A stretch of 21,842 bases of DNA from Treponema sp. UBA937 (GTDB lineage Bacteria; Spirochaetota; Spirochaetia; Treponematales; Breznakiellaceae): the NCBI GenBank assembly GCA_002293455.1, contig DBDH01000048.1, positions 1 through 21,842 of the forward strand, written 5' to 3'. Under the pieces are notes generated by a model that was not told the DNA's origin, searched no databases, and worked only from the letters and a program-made list of their open reading frames with translations. The translations under genes and the position numbers were made by a program. The stretch's first letter is position 1; the number at the start of each line of letters is the position of its first letter. Of this stretch, positions 7,335-15,310 are shown piece by piece.

Positions 7335-7381
7335 GATGAGTGTATTCTCTGGATGGGTTTTTATACAATGAATGAAATATC

Positions 7382-7410
7382 TTGCCTGCACTTCACTGTT
7401 TCTGTATATT
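7382..7410 (+). promoter_or_regulatory. Candidate sigma-70 promoter of the DUF2156 gene
   Basis: TTGCCT (7382-7387), 17-bp spacer, TATATT (7405-7410). Transcription would start around 7416-7418, only 2-4 nt before the ATG at 7420, where no Shine-Dalgarno site is visible. It is divergent from the symporter promoter. Confidence 0.45.
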
Positions 7411-7419
7411 TATTAATAT

Positions 7420-8292
7420 ATGTTAATACCAGAATTTCCGAATTTTATTCCGATGGGGCTGGAGCTCAAACCCGAAATGCATCCCCATTTATCAATGACG
7501 CCCGATGGTGTTTCTGAATATACCTTTTCAAACCTTTTTCTTTTCAGAAAACAGTACAATTACCGCATTTCAAGAGTCGCTGGGAATACCTTTATCATTT
7601 CGGGGACCCGCTACGGCAAGAACTTTTTTATGACCCCCTGCGATGTTCCGCCGCGCGGAGTGTTGACAGAACTGTTCAACACACATGATTTCTGGAAAGG
7701 CATTCCCGACGCGGTTTTGACGCCCAACCGGATTCATTTGGAACAGTGGGGAATCGAAGTAACAGAAGACAGGGACAATTTTGATTATCTCTATCTGCGG
7801 ACAGATTTAGCCGAATTATCCGGAAAAAAATATCACAAGAAGCGGAATCTTGTAAACGCGTTTATCAATTCTTATAAATATGAAAAACGTCCGTTAACGA
7901 AAAATTTGATTCCCGAAGCGGCGCAGGTGTTAGATCAATGGGCTGTTGATAAAGGAACTCCCGGTGATTATAACTCCGCGAAAGAGGCCCTGGAACTTTT
8001 CGATGTACTCAATATGCAGGGCGCAATGTATTACGTTGACGGAAAGCCCGCGGGCTGGTGTTTGGGTGAAAGTCTCGCAAAAGGCCGGATGTTTGCCATC
8101 CACTTTGAAAAAGGCATCGATGAATACAAAGGGATTTATCAATTTATCAATCAGGCTTTTGCGGCGGCCCTTCCCCGGTATTACACCTATATCAACCGCG
8201 AGCAGGACCTTGGCGATGAAGGCCTTCGTCAAGCAAAAATGACTTATCGGCCCGCGGGGTTTGTCAGAAAATATATAGCCAAGAAAATATAG
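7420..8292 (+). CDS. DUF2156 (LPG synthase C-terminal-like) GNAT-fold protein
   Basis: A 290-residue cytosolic protein resembling the DUF2156 / phosphatidylglycerol lysyltransferase C-terminal family, which has two GNAT-like lobes. In MprF this domain transfers an amino acid from aminoacyl-tRNA to a membrane lipid; stand-alone DUF2156 proteins are mostly uncharacterised, so the acceptor here is unknown. Visible marks are GKKYHKKRNLVNAF (about 134-147), PAGWCLGE in the second lobe and the C-terminal INREQDLGDEGLRQAK followed by YRPAGF. No membrane flippase domain is present. The start at 7420 gives the full N-terminus but has no ribosome site; the next ATG (7453) has none either. The site-2 protease gene begins directly after its stop codon. 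Confidence 0.85.
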   Translation: MLIPEFPNFIPMGLELKPEMHPHLSMTPDGVSEYTFSNLFLFRKQYNYRISRVAGNTFIISGTRYGKNFFMTPCDVPPRGVLTELFNTHDFWKGIPDAVLTPNRIHLEQWGIEVTEDRDNFDYLYLRTDLAELSGKKYHKKRNLVNAFINSYKYEKRPLTKNLIPEAAQVLDQWAVDKGTPGDYNSAKEALELFDVLNMQGAMYYVDGKPAGWCLGESLAKGRMFAIHFEKGIDEYKGIYQFINQAFAAALPRYYTYINREQDLGDEGLRQAKMTYRPAGFVRKYIAKKI

Positions 8293-8952
8293 ATGCAAAG
8301 CCTTTCCCGCATGTTATACACCATTCCGGCAATCCTCATCGGTTTTACGGTACATGAATTTTTCCATGCTTTTACCGCGTACAAACTTGGCGACATGACC
8401 GCAAAGAATCAGGGAAGGCTTACGCTGAATCCTTTAAAACATATCGATCTTATCGGGTTTATTTTCATATTATTCGCGGGATTCGGCTGGGCAAAACCGG
8501 TTCAGTTTTCACCGGAACAGCTTAAAAATCCAAGACGGGATCGGGGCTTCATTGCCCTGGCAGGACCTTTATCCAATTTGATTATAGGAATCATCTTTGT
8601 TCTTATTTGTAAATTGATGATGTCCATTCCACCAGAACATTTAGTGTTAGTAATGGAATTTTTTTCATCGGAAAAAATTGGTTCAATCTACATGGTTTTG
8701 TTTCAATTATGCATCAATATAGCTTACATCAATTTTGGACTTGCGGTTTTCAACATGATTCCTCTCCCGCCTTTAGACGGAAGTCATGTCTTTTTTTCGG
8801 GATTGAATCTTTCTTATGAAACAGAAATGCGAATCACAAAAATCGGGATGCCGCTGCTTTTCATCATCATTATTATTCAAAATACTGCAAATATCACGAT
8901 CCTTCCCATTGGAAGAATAATAGATGACATGGTGTTATTATTTCTTGGTTGA
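8293..8952 (+). CDS. Site-2-protease-like zinc metalloprotease (peptidase M50)
   Basis: Polytopic inner-membrane metalloprotease of 219 residues. Catalytic motif HEFFH (His21, Glu22, His25) is in the first membrane segment; the third zinc ligand is Asp162 in NMIPLPPLDG. It has no PDZ domain and is short, matching the minimal YwhC/SpoIVFB-like M50 group rather than RseP. Such enzymes cut transmembrane substrates such as anti-sigma factors or signal-peptide remnants; the substrate here is unknown. ATG follows the upstream TAG with no gap, so translation is probably coupled. Its end converges on the gene at 8963 with only 10 nt between, where a small GTATTA/TAATAC dyad (8953-8969) lies. Confidence 0.93.
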   Translation: MQSLSRMLYTIPAILIGFTVHEFFHAFTAYKLGDMTAKNQGRLTLNPLKHIDLIGFIFILFAGFGWAKPVQFSPEQLKNPRRDRGFIALAGPLSNLIIGIIFVLICKLMMSIPPEHLVLVMEFFSSEKIGSIYMVLFQLCINIAYINFGLAVFNMIPLPPLDGSHVFFSGLNLSYETEMRITKIGMPLLFIIIIIQNTANITILPIGRIIDDMVLLFLG

Positions 8953-8962
8953 GTATTAAAAA

Positions 8963-9670
8963 CTAATACGCCGCAAAGGGAACTATTTCGGTAATCTCTA
9001 CTTTGAAGCGGGCGCTAACTGCCCAGCGGCCGGCATCAATGCGGAAAAACGGAAAGGAATCCAGCGCGATATATCCCCTCGCTTCTTTGGGGCGGTTTCG
9101 TTCCGTTCCCTGAAGGAACCTCCTAACGGCGGCTCTGGCGGCATCCTCAAGGGCAGTCTTTTTAATATTAAGCCAATCTTCCCGGTTCACCGGGCCGCCG
9201 AGCGGGCCGTATCCAAGCGCTTGCGCGTTTCTGATTGTCGGAGACTGCCACATCCGCATTCGTTTTATCTGGCTTTCATTCATCCGGTAATCGGTCCAGA
9301 CATAGAACTTCCGATCTTTTACTTCCGCATCGGTAACATGCAGATTTTGATCGCCGTATTGTATTTCACCGAGAGAGGTAAGTTCAAATATTTCCGGGAT
9401 ATTCCGCGCCCGTTCGCCGATTTCATAATCGAAGCTCCAGCCGTAGATCATTGCGGAAAAAAACATGGACGCTTCATCCAGTGCGCGCCGTTGAATGGTT
9501 TCAGTATTCATCGGAAGGGGAATGTCCATGAAGCTCGCGTAGATCGGCTCAATATCGATTCGGACCTGACCGCGAAGCACCTCAGGAACGATTTGTTCCT
9601 GAGAACCAAGCGGCACCAGTAAGCTCAACGAGAAAAAACACGCGGCAAAAAACGTTTTTTCGACTTTCAT
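8963..9670 (-). CDS. Exported protein of unknown function
   Basis: A 235-residue protein with a clear Sec signal peptide (MKVEKTFFAACFFSLSLLVP, cleavage probably after LGS). The mature part has a region with WSFDYEIGERARNIPEIFEL, a middle segment with the YVWTDYRM motif, and a C-terminal part with ALEDAARAAVRRFLQ, then an RIDAGRWAVSARFKVEITEI strand pattern. This alternation reminds me of periplasmic domains of the LPP20/FlgO type, but the match is weak. Start ATG 9670 is chosen for the signal peptide; AAGG lies directly before it, closer than ideal. An open frame runs back to 9778, overlapping the rhomboid gene. It is the last gene of the tatD-dusB-rhomboid unit, 22 nt after the rhomboid stop. 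Confidence 0.8.
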   Translation of the reverse strand: MKVEKTFFAACFFSLSLLVPLGSQEQIVPEVLRGQVRIDIEPIYASFMDIPLPMNTETIQRRALDEASMFFSAMIYGWSFDYEIGERARNIPEIFELTSLGEIQYGDQNLHVTDAEVKDRKFYVWTDYRMNESQIKRMRMWQSPTIRNAQALGYGPLGGPVNREDWLNIKKTALEDAARAAVRRFLQGTERNRPKEARGYIALDSFPFFRIDAGRWAVSARFKVEITEIVPFAAY

Positions 9671-9692
9671 CCTTACTGTAAGTATCGGTTTG

Positions 9693-10328
9693 TCAGCGGC
9701 GGCGTCTGAACAAAGATTTCGCGGGATTAAAGCCGAATCGAATGATAAAATAGATCCACCCAAAAGCAAATCCGGCAAGATGAGTCAAATGAGCAACGCC
9801 GTCTCTGCTTCCGGTTACCGTATTAAAGAGCTCAATTCCGGTAAAGACAAGAACCATCACCGGAGCTTTTAGCGGAAGAATCCCCCAGATAAAAATCGTA
9901 GCATTGGGAAAGAAGGTCGCGTACGCAAGTTCGACCGCAAACAGAGCCCCGGAAGCGCCAATCAAAAGCACTCTATAACTGCCGGTAAACCAATAGATCA
10001 ACAGTGAAAAAGCGCCGGCGAGAATACCGGTAATCATGTAATAGGTAAGGAACTCCCAGCTCCCAACATGCCGTTCCAGAGCGCTTCCAAAGATAAACAG
10101 GGCCAGCATATTGAAAACGATATGGCTTATCGACCCATGAGCAAACATATAACTCACAAACTGCCAAAAAAAGCCTTCTCGAATGCCCAAAACACTTAAG
10201 CCCAAATAAATATCAATATATTGTCCTCTGAATATCTGCTGAATGAGAAACACAAGAATATTAAGACCGATTAAAAATAACGTTATATTATAACTGCAAA
10301 ACCGGAACGGACGGCGAAAAAGATTCAT
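9693..10328 (-). CDS. Rhomboid-family intramembrane serine protease
   Basis: A 211-residue polytopic protein with six likely membrane segments. Rhomboid marks: the HGSISHIVFNM segment (64-74) in TM2, the GASG active-site serine (Ser127) in TM4, and the catalytic histidine in HLAGFAFG (His183) in TM6, giving an intact Ser-His dyad. It has no extra cytosolic or soluble domain. Rhomboids cut membrane proteins near the outer face of the membrane; the substrate is unknown. Start ATG 10328 has GAGG one base upstream, again a short spacing. It lies 24 nt after dusB. A second intramembrane protease, of the site-2 type, lies about 0.7 kb away on the opposite strand. Confidence 0.94.
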   Translation of the reverse strand: MNLFRRPFRFCSYNITLFLIGLNILVFLIQQIFRGQYIDIYLGLSVLGIREGFFWQFVSYMFAHGSISHIVFNMLALFIFGSALERHVGSWEFLTYYMITGILAGAFSLLIYWFTGSYRVLLIGASGALFAVELAYATFFPNATIFIWGILPLKAPVMVLVFTGIELFNTVTGSRDGVAHLTHLAGFAFGWIYFIIRFGFNPAKSLFRRRR

Positions 10329-10352
10329 ACCTCAGCATACGATTGAATCGGT

Positions 10353-11390
10353 CTAAAGGTCAATGTCGCGGGCGTGAGCCTCAGCAAATTCCAATTTGTC
10401 CGCGGGAATCCCATAGCCGAGAAAAATCTTTCGGTAATCTTCTATAGTTTCAGCATGAACAAGCAAATTCCGGAGAGCCGCGCCGCCTTCAATGCCCTTG
10501 GTATAAGCGCAGAATTGTTTCCGCATTTCCCGGCAGGCAGAATTTTCCCCAATATCGCGCGCGGACATACAAAGCTGCTTAAATCCGACGGCAAGTTTTT
10601 CCGTTACATTCGGCCAGGTATAAGAACCGTTCAGTAAAAGGGATTTTGCCGCCGAAAAAACAAAGGGGTTTCCCATAGCGCCGCGCGCAAACATGACTCC
10701 CGCACAGCGGGTTTCCCTCAGCATTCTCTCGGCATCTTCCGGGCTGAACAAATCCCCCGAACCAATAACCGGAACATTTAAGACCGATGCTAAATCGGCA
10801 ATATGGGACCAATCACTCAATCCTGAATAACCTTGAACTCTCGTCCGCGCATGAAGGGCCACGAGCGCGGCGCCAGCCTCTACCGCAGCACGGGCGCTTT
10901 CTCGGTAATTTATCGATGAAGCATCCCAGCCGGAGCGGATTTTTACCGTCACAGGAATGCCGCCCAAATATTCTTCGGACGATTGCACAACCGCTTCCAC
11001 AATTTTTCCAAGCCGCGCCGGATCCTTCGCCAACGCGGCTCCCGCTCCGGTTTTAATCACTTTAGGAACAGGACAGCCGCAGTTAATGTCCACGGCTTCG
11101 GGATGCCACGGTTCCAGCAAAGCCGCGGCTCTTGCCATCACATCAGGATCGGAACCGAAAAGCTGAACGGCATAGTTTTTTTCGTTATCAGCGCGGTTGA
11201 GCAATACTTCTGTCTTGGACGAATCCCGAACCATTGCCTCGGAAGAAATGAGTTCCGTACAGGTAAAATCAGCCCCTTGATCTACACAGATAGAGCGAAA
11301 GGCTTTATCGGAATAGCCTGCAACAGGGGCGAGAAAAAGATTTCCGGAAATATCAAGATTTCCTATCTTGACGGGACGATACAAGTTCAC
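10353..11390 (-). CDS. dusB: tRNA-dihydrouridine synthase (DusB-type)
   Basis: Flavin enzyme that reduces uridine to dihydrouridine in the D-loop of tRNAs. The 345-residue protein has a TIM barrel (about 1-240) with APVAGYSDKAFR (21-32), CTELISSEAM (44-53), NCGCPVPKV (103-111; Cys106 expected as the proton donor), KIRSGW (150-155), HARTR (180-184) and GSGDLFSPEDA, then a helical C-terminal domain (about 245-345). It matches the bacterial DusB (nifR3) group. It starts at GTG 11390, 7 nt after the tatD stop, with only a weak TTAG upstream, so it probably relies on coupling to tatD. The subgroup assignment (DusB rather than DusA/C) is from motif pattern only. Confidence 0.93.
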   Translation of the reverse strand: MNLYRPVKIGNLDISGNLFLAPVAGYSDKAFRSICVDQGADFTCTELISSEAMVRDSSKTEVLLNRADNEKNYAVQLFGSDPDVMARAAALLEPWHPEAVDINCGCPVPKVIKTGAGAALAKDPARLGKIVEAVVQSSEEYLGGIPVTVKIRSGWDASSINYRESARAAVEAGAALVALHARTRVQGYSGLSDWSHIADLASVLNVPVIGSGDLFSPEDAERMLRETRCAGVMFARGAMGNPFVFSAAKSLLLNGSYTWPNVTEKLAVGFKQLCMSARDIGENSACREMRKQFCAYTKGIEGGAALRNLLVHAETIEDYRKIFLGYGIPADKLEFAEAHARDIDL

Positions 11391-11397
11391 CTAACAA

Positions 11398-12174
11398 TTA
11401 TTCGCTTGGGAGTCCAAAGAAGCGGTTTGCGTTATCCCAGAGAATTTGGCACAGTTCTTCTTCATCGGCATTCAACATTTCCGCCATAAAATGGGCCGTC
11501 TGGGGAAGATACTTCGGCATATTCCGCTTGCCACGAAAATCCGCCGGAACCATAAAGGGGCTTTCAGATTCAATCAAAACCCGGTCCAGGGGAAGAACAT
11601 CTATTGTCTCATGCAAATTCCGTGCGTTCCGATACGTCAAATTCCCGGCAAACGAAAAATAGAGATTCAAATCCAGCGCCTTTTTCGCGTATTCAGCGTT
11701 TTCTGAATAACAATGAAGCACACCGCCTTTAGGAGGCAGGCGGTCCCTAAGAATATCCAAAACATCCGCACCGGCATCACGATTATGAATGATTACCGGC
11801 AGATTAAGCTTAGCCGCTAAATCAAGCTGGGTAATGAAAAGTTCTATCTGCGATTTTTTATCACCAAATTTATGATGATAATCCAAGCCGATTTCACCGA
11901 TGGCAATAACTCTGGGCAGAGTAACTCCCTGCTCAATGACAGAGATCCAGTCTCTCCCCGGATTCTGAACCTCAGAAGGAGAAACACCAACCGCATGGTA
12001 CACATTGCCCGCGGATTTTAAATTATCATACACACGGGTAAAATCATGCAAACTATTGCATATAGAGACAATCCGGTTAACACGAGTCTGGCGCGCCTCT
12101 TGTATAACAATGAGCTGTTCAATAGGATCATCACAAATGAGCCCAATATGGGCGTGAGTATCAAAATACTGCAT
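11398..12174 (-). CDS. tatD: TatD-family metal-dependent hydrolase / DNase
   Basis: TIM-barrel hydrolase of the TatD family (3'-5' exonuclease or deoxyribonuclease in characterised members; some act on D-aminoacyl-tRNA). The 258-residue protein has FDTHAHI (His7, His9), GEIGLDYHH (Glu94), PVIIHNRDA (His130), LHCYS (His154) and a final metal-site motif ESESPF. In E. coli TatD the last motif is ETDAP with Asp204; here the residue is Glu204, a conservative but unusual change. Start ATG 12174 was chosen over TTG 12186 because GGGA at 12184-12181 then sits correctly upstream. It is the first gene of the tatD-dusB-rhomboid unit and has a strong promoter (12227-12255), with a leader of about 46 nt. 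Confidence 0.92.
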   Translation of the reverse strand: MQYFDTHAHIGLICDDPIEQLIVIQEARQTRVNRIVSICNSLHDFTRVYDNLKSAGNVYHAVGVSPSEVQNPGRDWISVIEQGVTLPRVIAIGEIGLDYHHKFGDKKSQIELFITQLDLAAKLNLPVIIHNRDAGADVLDILRDRLPPKGGVLHCYSENAEYAKKALDLNLYFSFAGNLTYRNARNLHETIDVLPLDRVLIESESPFMVPADFRGKRNMPKYLPQTAHFMAEMLNADEEELCQILWDNANRFFGLPSE

Positions 12175-12226
12175 GGCTTTTCCCAAAAGATATGAAATTA
12201 TTTTTTTCCAAACTGGATACTACACC

Positions 12227-12255
12227 AATATAGCACAGCTTTATCGTGTCGTCAA
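12227..12255 (-). promoter_or_regulatory. Sigma-70 promoter of tatD-dusB-rhomboid
   Basis: On the minus strand TTGACG (12255-12250), 17-bp spacer, TATATT (12232-12227). This is the best consensus promoter in the window. The start is expected near 12220, in the gap that also follows the end of the ABC-barrel operon. Confidence 0.72.
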
Positions 12256-12295
12256 TGAAAATATTGTTTTATATATTTACCGATGATGAAGGATG

Positions 12296-13078
12296 CTAAT
12301 GCCGTAAAAATTCACCTGTAATCCATTCAGCCATAACATCCATTCTTTTGCCAAACATTCCGGCAAGATTAATCGTGTATGGACCTATTTTTTTAATGCT
12401 AACATCATGTTCTAAATAGGATATACTGTACATATACAAAGAACTGCCGTCAACAAAAAGAAAATTGTCCATAAAAATGGATTCCTTGGGCATTAAAGGG
12501 AATATTCCGTATCTTAAACTTTCAGCATTTTCCGAAGTAAGATACACGTATTGTTCTGTAATGTCCAAAGAGAGCTTCATAACCATACCGGAAAAATTAT
12601 TTTCATCCAAATACTGAAAATAATCAAAAGTTCCGGGAATATCCGATGGACCAAACCGCAAAGGAGATGCCTTTCTCCCCCGGGCGTTGCAAATGTAAGC
12701 CTCTTCAATCAGCGGTATTTCCTTTTTCAACCGTCCGCTTTCGTAAAGATATGTTGTCAGAGTTTCGGGATTCCCAAAAACATTGGCGAGTCTTAAAAAA
12801 ACACTGCTGATATTCGCGGAATTATCCCTTCCCAAAGAGATTCGGTATAACTTTTCCACGGTGATTTCAGGCCGAATATGAGAAAAACGCTGCCGAATCT
12901 GTTCCGTTCCGGGAAGTTCGGGAAGCAGTTCAAGCCCCGGCTCATCGCCGCTTTTCCATTCAATATTATGAGTTACTGGAAATTCGGAATCTTTCAAAGA
13001 TCGAAGATCATCAAACTCCATAGAAAACAGAGAAACTGTAAACGATAAAAAAATAATACCCATGATCAGTTTCTTCAT
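12296..13078 (-). CDS. Exported protein resembling spirochaetal DUF6675
   Basis: A 260-residue secreted protein with a Sec signal peptide (MKKLIMGIIFLSFTVSLFS, cleavage near residue 19). The FLRLANVFGNPETLTTYLYE segment, the PLIEEAYI segment and a final run of beta-type segments resemble the spirochaete-specific DUF6675 family as I remember it; no function is known for that family. Start ATG 13078 has a GGG 7 nt upstream. It is the last gene of the ABC / LolA-like / barrel operon, 67 nt after the barrel stop, with a stem-loop in the gap (13106-13136) that could lower or uncouple its expression. Its position suggests a periplasmic or outer-membrane accessory role; this is inference. Confidence 0.8.
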   Translation of the reverse strand: MKKLIMGIIFLSFTVSLFSMEFDDLRSLKDSEFPVTHNIEWKSGDEPGLELLPELPGTEQIRQRFSHIRPEITVEKLYRISLGRDNSANISSVFLRLANVFGNPETLTTYLYESGRLKKEIPLIEEAYICNARGRKASPLRFGPSDIPGTFDYFQYLDENNFSGMVMKLSLDITEQYVYLTSENAESLRYGIFPLMPKESIFMDNFLFVDGSSLYMYSISYLEHDVSIKKIGPYTINLAGMFGKRMDVMAEWITGEFLRH

Positions 13079-13105
13079 AAGTTACCCGCATATTTTTTAA
13101 AGATT

Positions 13106-13136
13106 GCTGCCGCAAAAACTGGCGTTCTGCAACAGC
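13106..13136 (-). repeat. Stem-loop between the barrel and DUF6675-like genes
   Basis: As minus-strand RNA, GCUGUUGC pairs with GCGGCAGC (two G-U pairs), then AGAAC pairs with GUUUU around a GCCA loop, with one bulged U. It has the same core as the stem-loops at 18941 and 19018. A short AU-rich tract follows but no clean U run, so it may be a partial terminator or processing site. Confidence 0.45.
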
Positions 13137-13145
13137 CTCTATTGT

Positions 13146-14540
13146 TTAATTATTACTATACCGATAATTTCCGCTGAAAGTAACCATCAGAATGATAGAG
13201 AATGGTCTGTTTTTCTCATCGACATTGTAATTGTAATATTGTCCTTTTTCACTCCCCAAGGCCATGGGAACCGCCACATAGAGGTTTAAATTTGAAAGCG
13301 GCGTTATCCTAAAACCGGGTACCAACTGGACGGTGTTTTCATTAAAGCCATGAAGATAATTGAGAAAAAATTCTGTTTTCTTGAACCATGAAGGCTTATA
13401 GCGGATATTCAGCGCGGTATTGAGTCCGCTTATGAGAGGAATAGCATCATCTTTGCCGAAAAAACTTGAAGCCGGAGTGTACGTAGCCTTTTCTTCCCCA
13501 TTATAGAACAGCTCGGCATTTACCGAAAGCTGACGATTAAAAAATTCCTGCATGAATCCAATACTTGCGGAACCTCCAAATCTGTCAGATGTACCAGAAT
13601 TGAAAGAAAGCAAACCTTCCGCATATAGTTCCAACTGGTTAAAAAGCGTCGTTTTTAAGGCCAAAAAGGCCCTGGAATCCTGTTTTGTGTTGTACAAAAG
13701 TCCCATGTCAAAATCGAAATAGGGAACTGCCAGATTAAACTTTGCCCCCCAAAAAACCTTGTCGGCAATGGTTATTCTTTCCTTATCGATATTATTCAGA
13801 TTAGGGTGCTCCGGTGTATCAATGTGCCCATTACTGCCCAAAATACTGCTCCTGGTCATAAGCGCCAATTGAAATCCGCCGACTCCTATGGGAATATCCG
13901 CTCTCAGTATGTACAAATCGCCATAAAGATCCACCTCCTTTTCCCTGCTGTTGGGGATACGGGAAGGTAAATTGGCATAGGGAAAATTAGGAGATATTCC
14001 CCAATTGAAAGAATATTTCCCTGCTCTAAAAAATACAATATTCAGCAAATTGTAATCAAAGAAAAATTCGGGAATAGTTATGGCCAGTGACGGAATAGCC
14101 AGAGCAAGAGTCTGCCTTACCCGAAACACATCGGAAATCTGAATATCCAAAGCGATTTTGGATTCCATTTTTGCCATGAAAAAATTATCAACTTCATCAT
14201 CATAACGATAAGTCACGGGGTCCCTTTCTTCATCCCAATACCAGGGAGCTTTGATCCAGCCCGGCGCATAACCGGCAGCAAAATTAAACCGGGCATCCAG
14301 AGTGAATCCGATTTTTTTAAGAGCCGAAGCGAGAACACTTGGCGCGTTATTGCTTGGCGGCGGCGCATTATTTACGGGAGGAGGAGGATTATCTATAGGG
14401 TCACTTTCCGGAACATCCTCAAAAAGAGAATCAATATCCCCGTCAAAAAAATCATCGGCAGTACCTGCGGCGGAATCCTGAGCAGCGACGCAAACAGACA
14501 AGAAAATAAGAAAAACCGCAACGCTGATATGTTTTTTCAT
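13146..14540 (-). CDS. Predicted outer-membrane beta-barrel protein of the ABC operon
   Basis: A 464-residue exported protein: signal peptide 1-20 (cut before QDS), an acidic segment 29-47 containing DGDIDSLFEDV, a Pro/Asn linker (about 49-68), then from about 75 to the end many alternating hydrophobic/polar stretches with aromatic girdle residues (FTLDARFNFAAGYAPGW, LNIVFFRAGKYSFNWG, LELYAEGLLSFNSG, SVNAELFYNG, LNIRYKPSWFKKTEFFLNYL). This fits a transmembrane beta barrel in the outer membrane; it does not end in the usual terminal Phe/Trp. I cannot assign a Pfam family. ATG 14540 overlaps the stop of the LolA-like gene (ATGA), with GGTGA upstream, so the two are tightly coupled. Likely role: the outer-membrane receiving partner of the LolA-like carrier and ABC pump. 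Confidence 0.8.
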   Translation of the reverse strand: MKKHISVAVFLIFLSVCVAAQDSAAGTADDFFDGDIDSLFEDVPESDPIDNPPPPVNNAPPPSNNAPSVLASALKKIGFTLDARFNFAAGYAPGWIKAPWYWDEERDPVTYRYDDEVDNFFMAKMESKIALDIQISDVFRVRQTLALAIPSLAITIPEFFFDYNLLNIVFFRAGKYSFNWGISPNFPYANLPSRIPNSREKEVDLYGDLYILRADIPIGVGGFQLALMTRSSILGSNGHIDTPEHPNLNNIDKERITIADKVFWGAKFNLAVPYFDFDMGLLYNTKQDSRAFLALKTTLFNQLELYAEGLLSFNSGTSDRFGGSASIGFMQEFFNRQLSVNAELFYNGEEKATYTPASSFFGKDDAIPLISGLNTALNIRYKPSWFKKTEFFLNYLHGFNENTVQLVPGFRITPLSNLNLYVAVPMALGSEKGQYYNYNVDEKNRPFSIILMVTFSGNYRYSNN

Positions 14541-15310
14541 TGATTCACCGTTTCCAAAAATGTTTTTGAGAATACAGAATCGGCTAATCTGCCGAACGAC
14601 GGCTTATTAATAGTGATTTGTGTTCTTTCGTTAACAAACCTGCCGTTCAAAACAGCTCCCAGCAATTCATCTACAAACAAAATACGTTTGGGAACAAATC
14701 TGTTTCCAATCTGGTAGTAATCCGGAAAAGCGGATGTGCGTAAAAGCTGACCGGAAAGGCTATAATCTTCCGTTTTTCTTACCAATCCGTCTTCGGAAAT
14801 CCATATCTTCATTTTCGGATACGTTACTTCGGTTGTAACAGCTTCAAGATTGAGAACACGGCATTGAAATCTTCCTAAAGCTTCATCCGTTCCGGAAATA
14901 ATTTTATAATCATCCGCGAGGGTAGAACGGGTAAAATCTGAATTCCGCGCGTTGGTATTTTGGAATCTGTCGGAACTGCTTGTCGTATTAAATTTCCTGC
15001 TCTCAGGATCGTAAACCCACAAGGTTTCCTGCTGCTTTAAGTAACCCTGCCCTTTGTTAATTTCAGGCTGCATGATGATGATAACATACATCTCCCTGGA
15101 ATCTCTTCGGAACACTCCGGCCACGGTAGTGCTTCGGCTTTGTCCTGGCTTATCCTGAACAATAGTATATTCCGCGGAAAAATCAGAATCCATATAACTG
15201 GCGAGGCTATCCGCTTTTTTCAAAAGGTCCAAATCCGTTATTCCCCAGACCGAAACGCTTCCCAGGAATAATATAGGCAAGATGAGCAATAATCCTTGAG
15301 TTTTTTTCAT
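14537..15310 (-). CDS. LolA-like outer-membrane lipoprotein-sorting protein
   Basis: Periplasmic carrier of the LolA/LolB superfamily, 257 residues, closest to the 'outer membrane lipoprotein-sorting protein' family (PF17131-like) in my reading. A signal peptide occupies about 1-23 (cleavage after SVSVWG). Family marks are GQGYLKQQETLWVYDP, NTTSSSDRFQNTNARNSDFT, LEAVTTEVTYPKMKIWI and a FPDYYQIGNRFVPKRI strand pair. Such proteins carry a lipid or lipoprotein acyl chains in a half-barrel groove. Start ATG 15310 overlaps the stop of the preceding permease (ATGA) and has GGAGG about 9 nt upstream. Its place between an ABC permease and a barrel protein supports a shuttle role; the cargo is unknown, and classical LolA identity is not claimed. 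Confidence 0.88.
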   Translation of the reverse strand: MKKTQGLLLILPILFLGSVSVWGITDLDLLKKADSLASYMDSDFSAEYTIVQDKPGQSRSTTVAGVFRRDSREMYVIIIMQPEINKGQGYLKQQETLWVYDPESRKFNTTSSSDRFQNTNARNSDFTRSTLADDYKIISGTDEALGRFQCRVLNLEAVTTEVTYPKMKIWISEDGLVRKTEDYSLSGQLLRTSAFPDYYQIGNRFVPKRILFVDELLGAVLNGRFVNERTQITINKPSFGRLADSVFSKTFLETVNQ

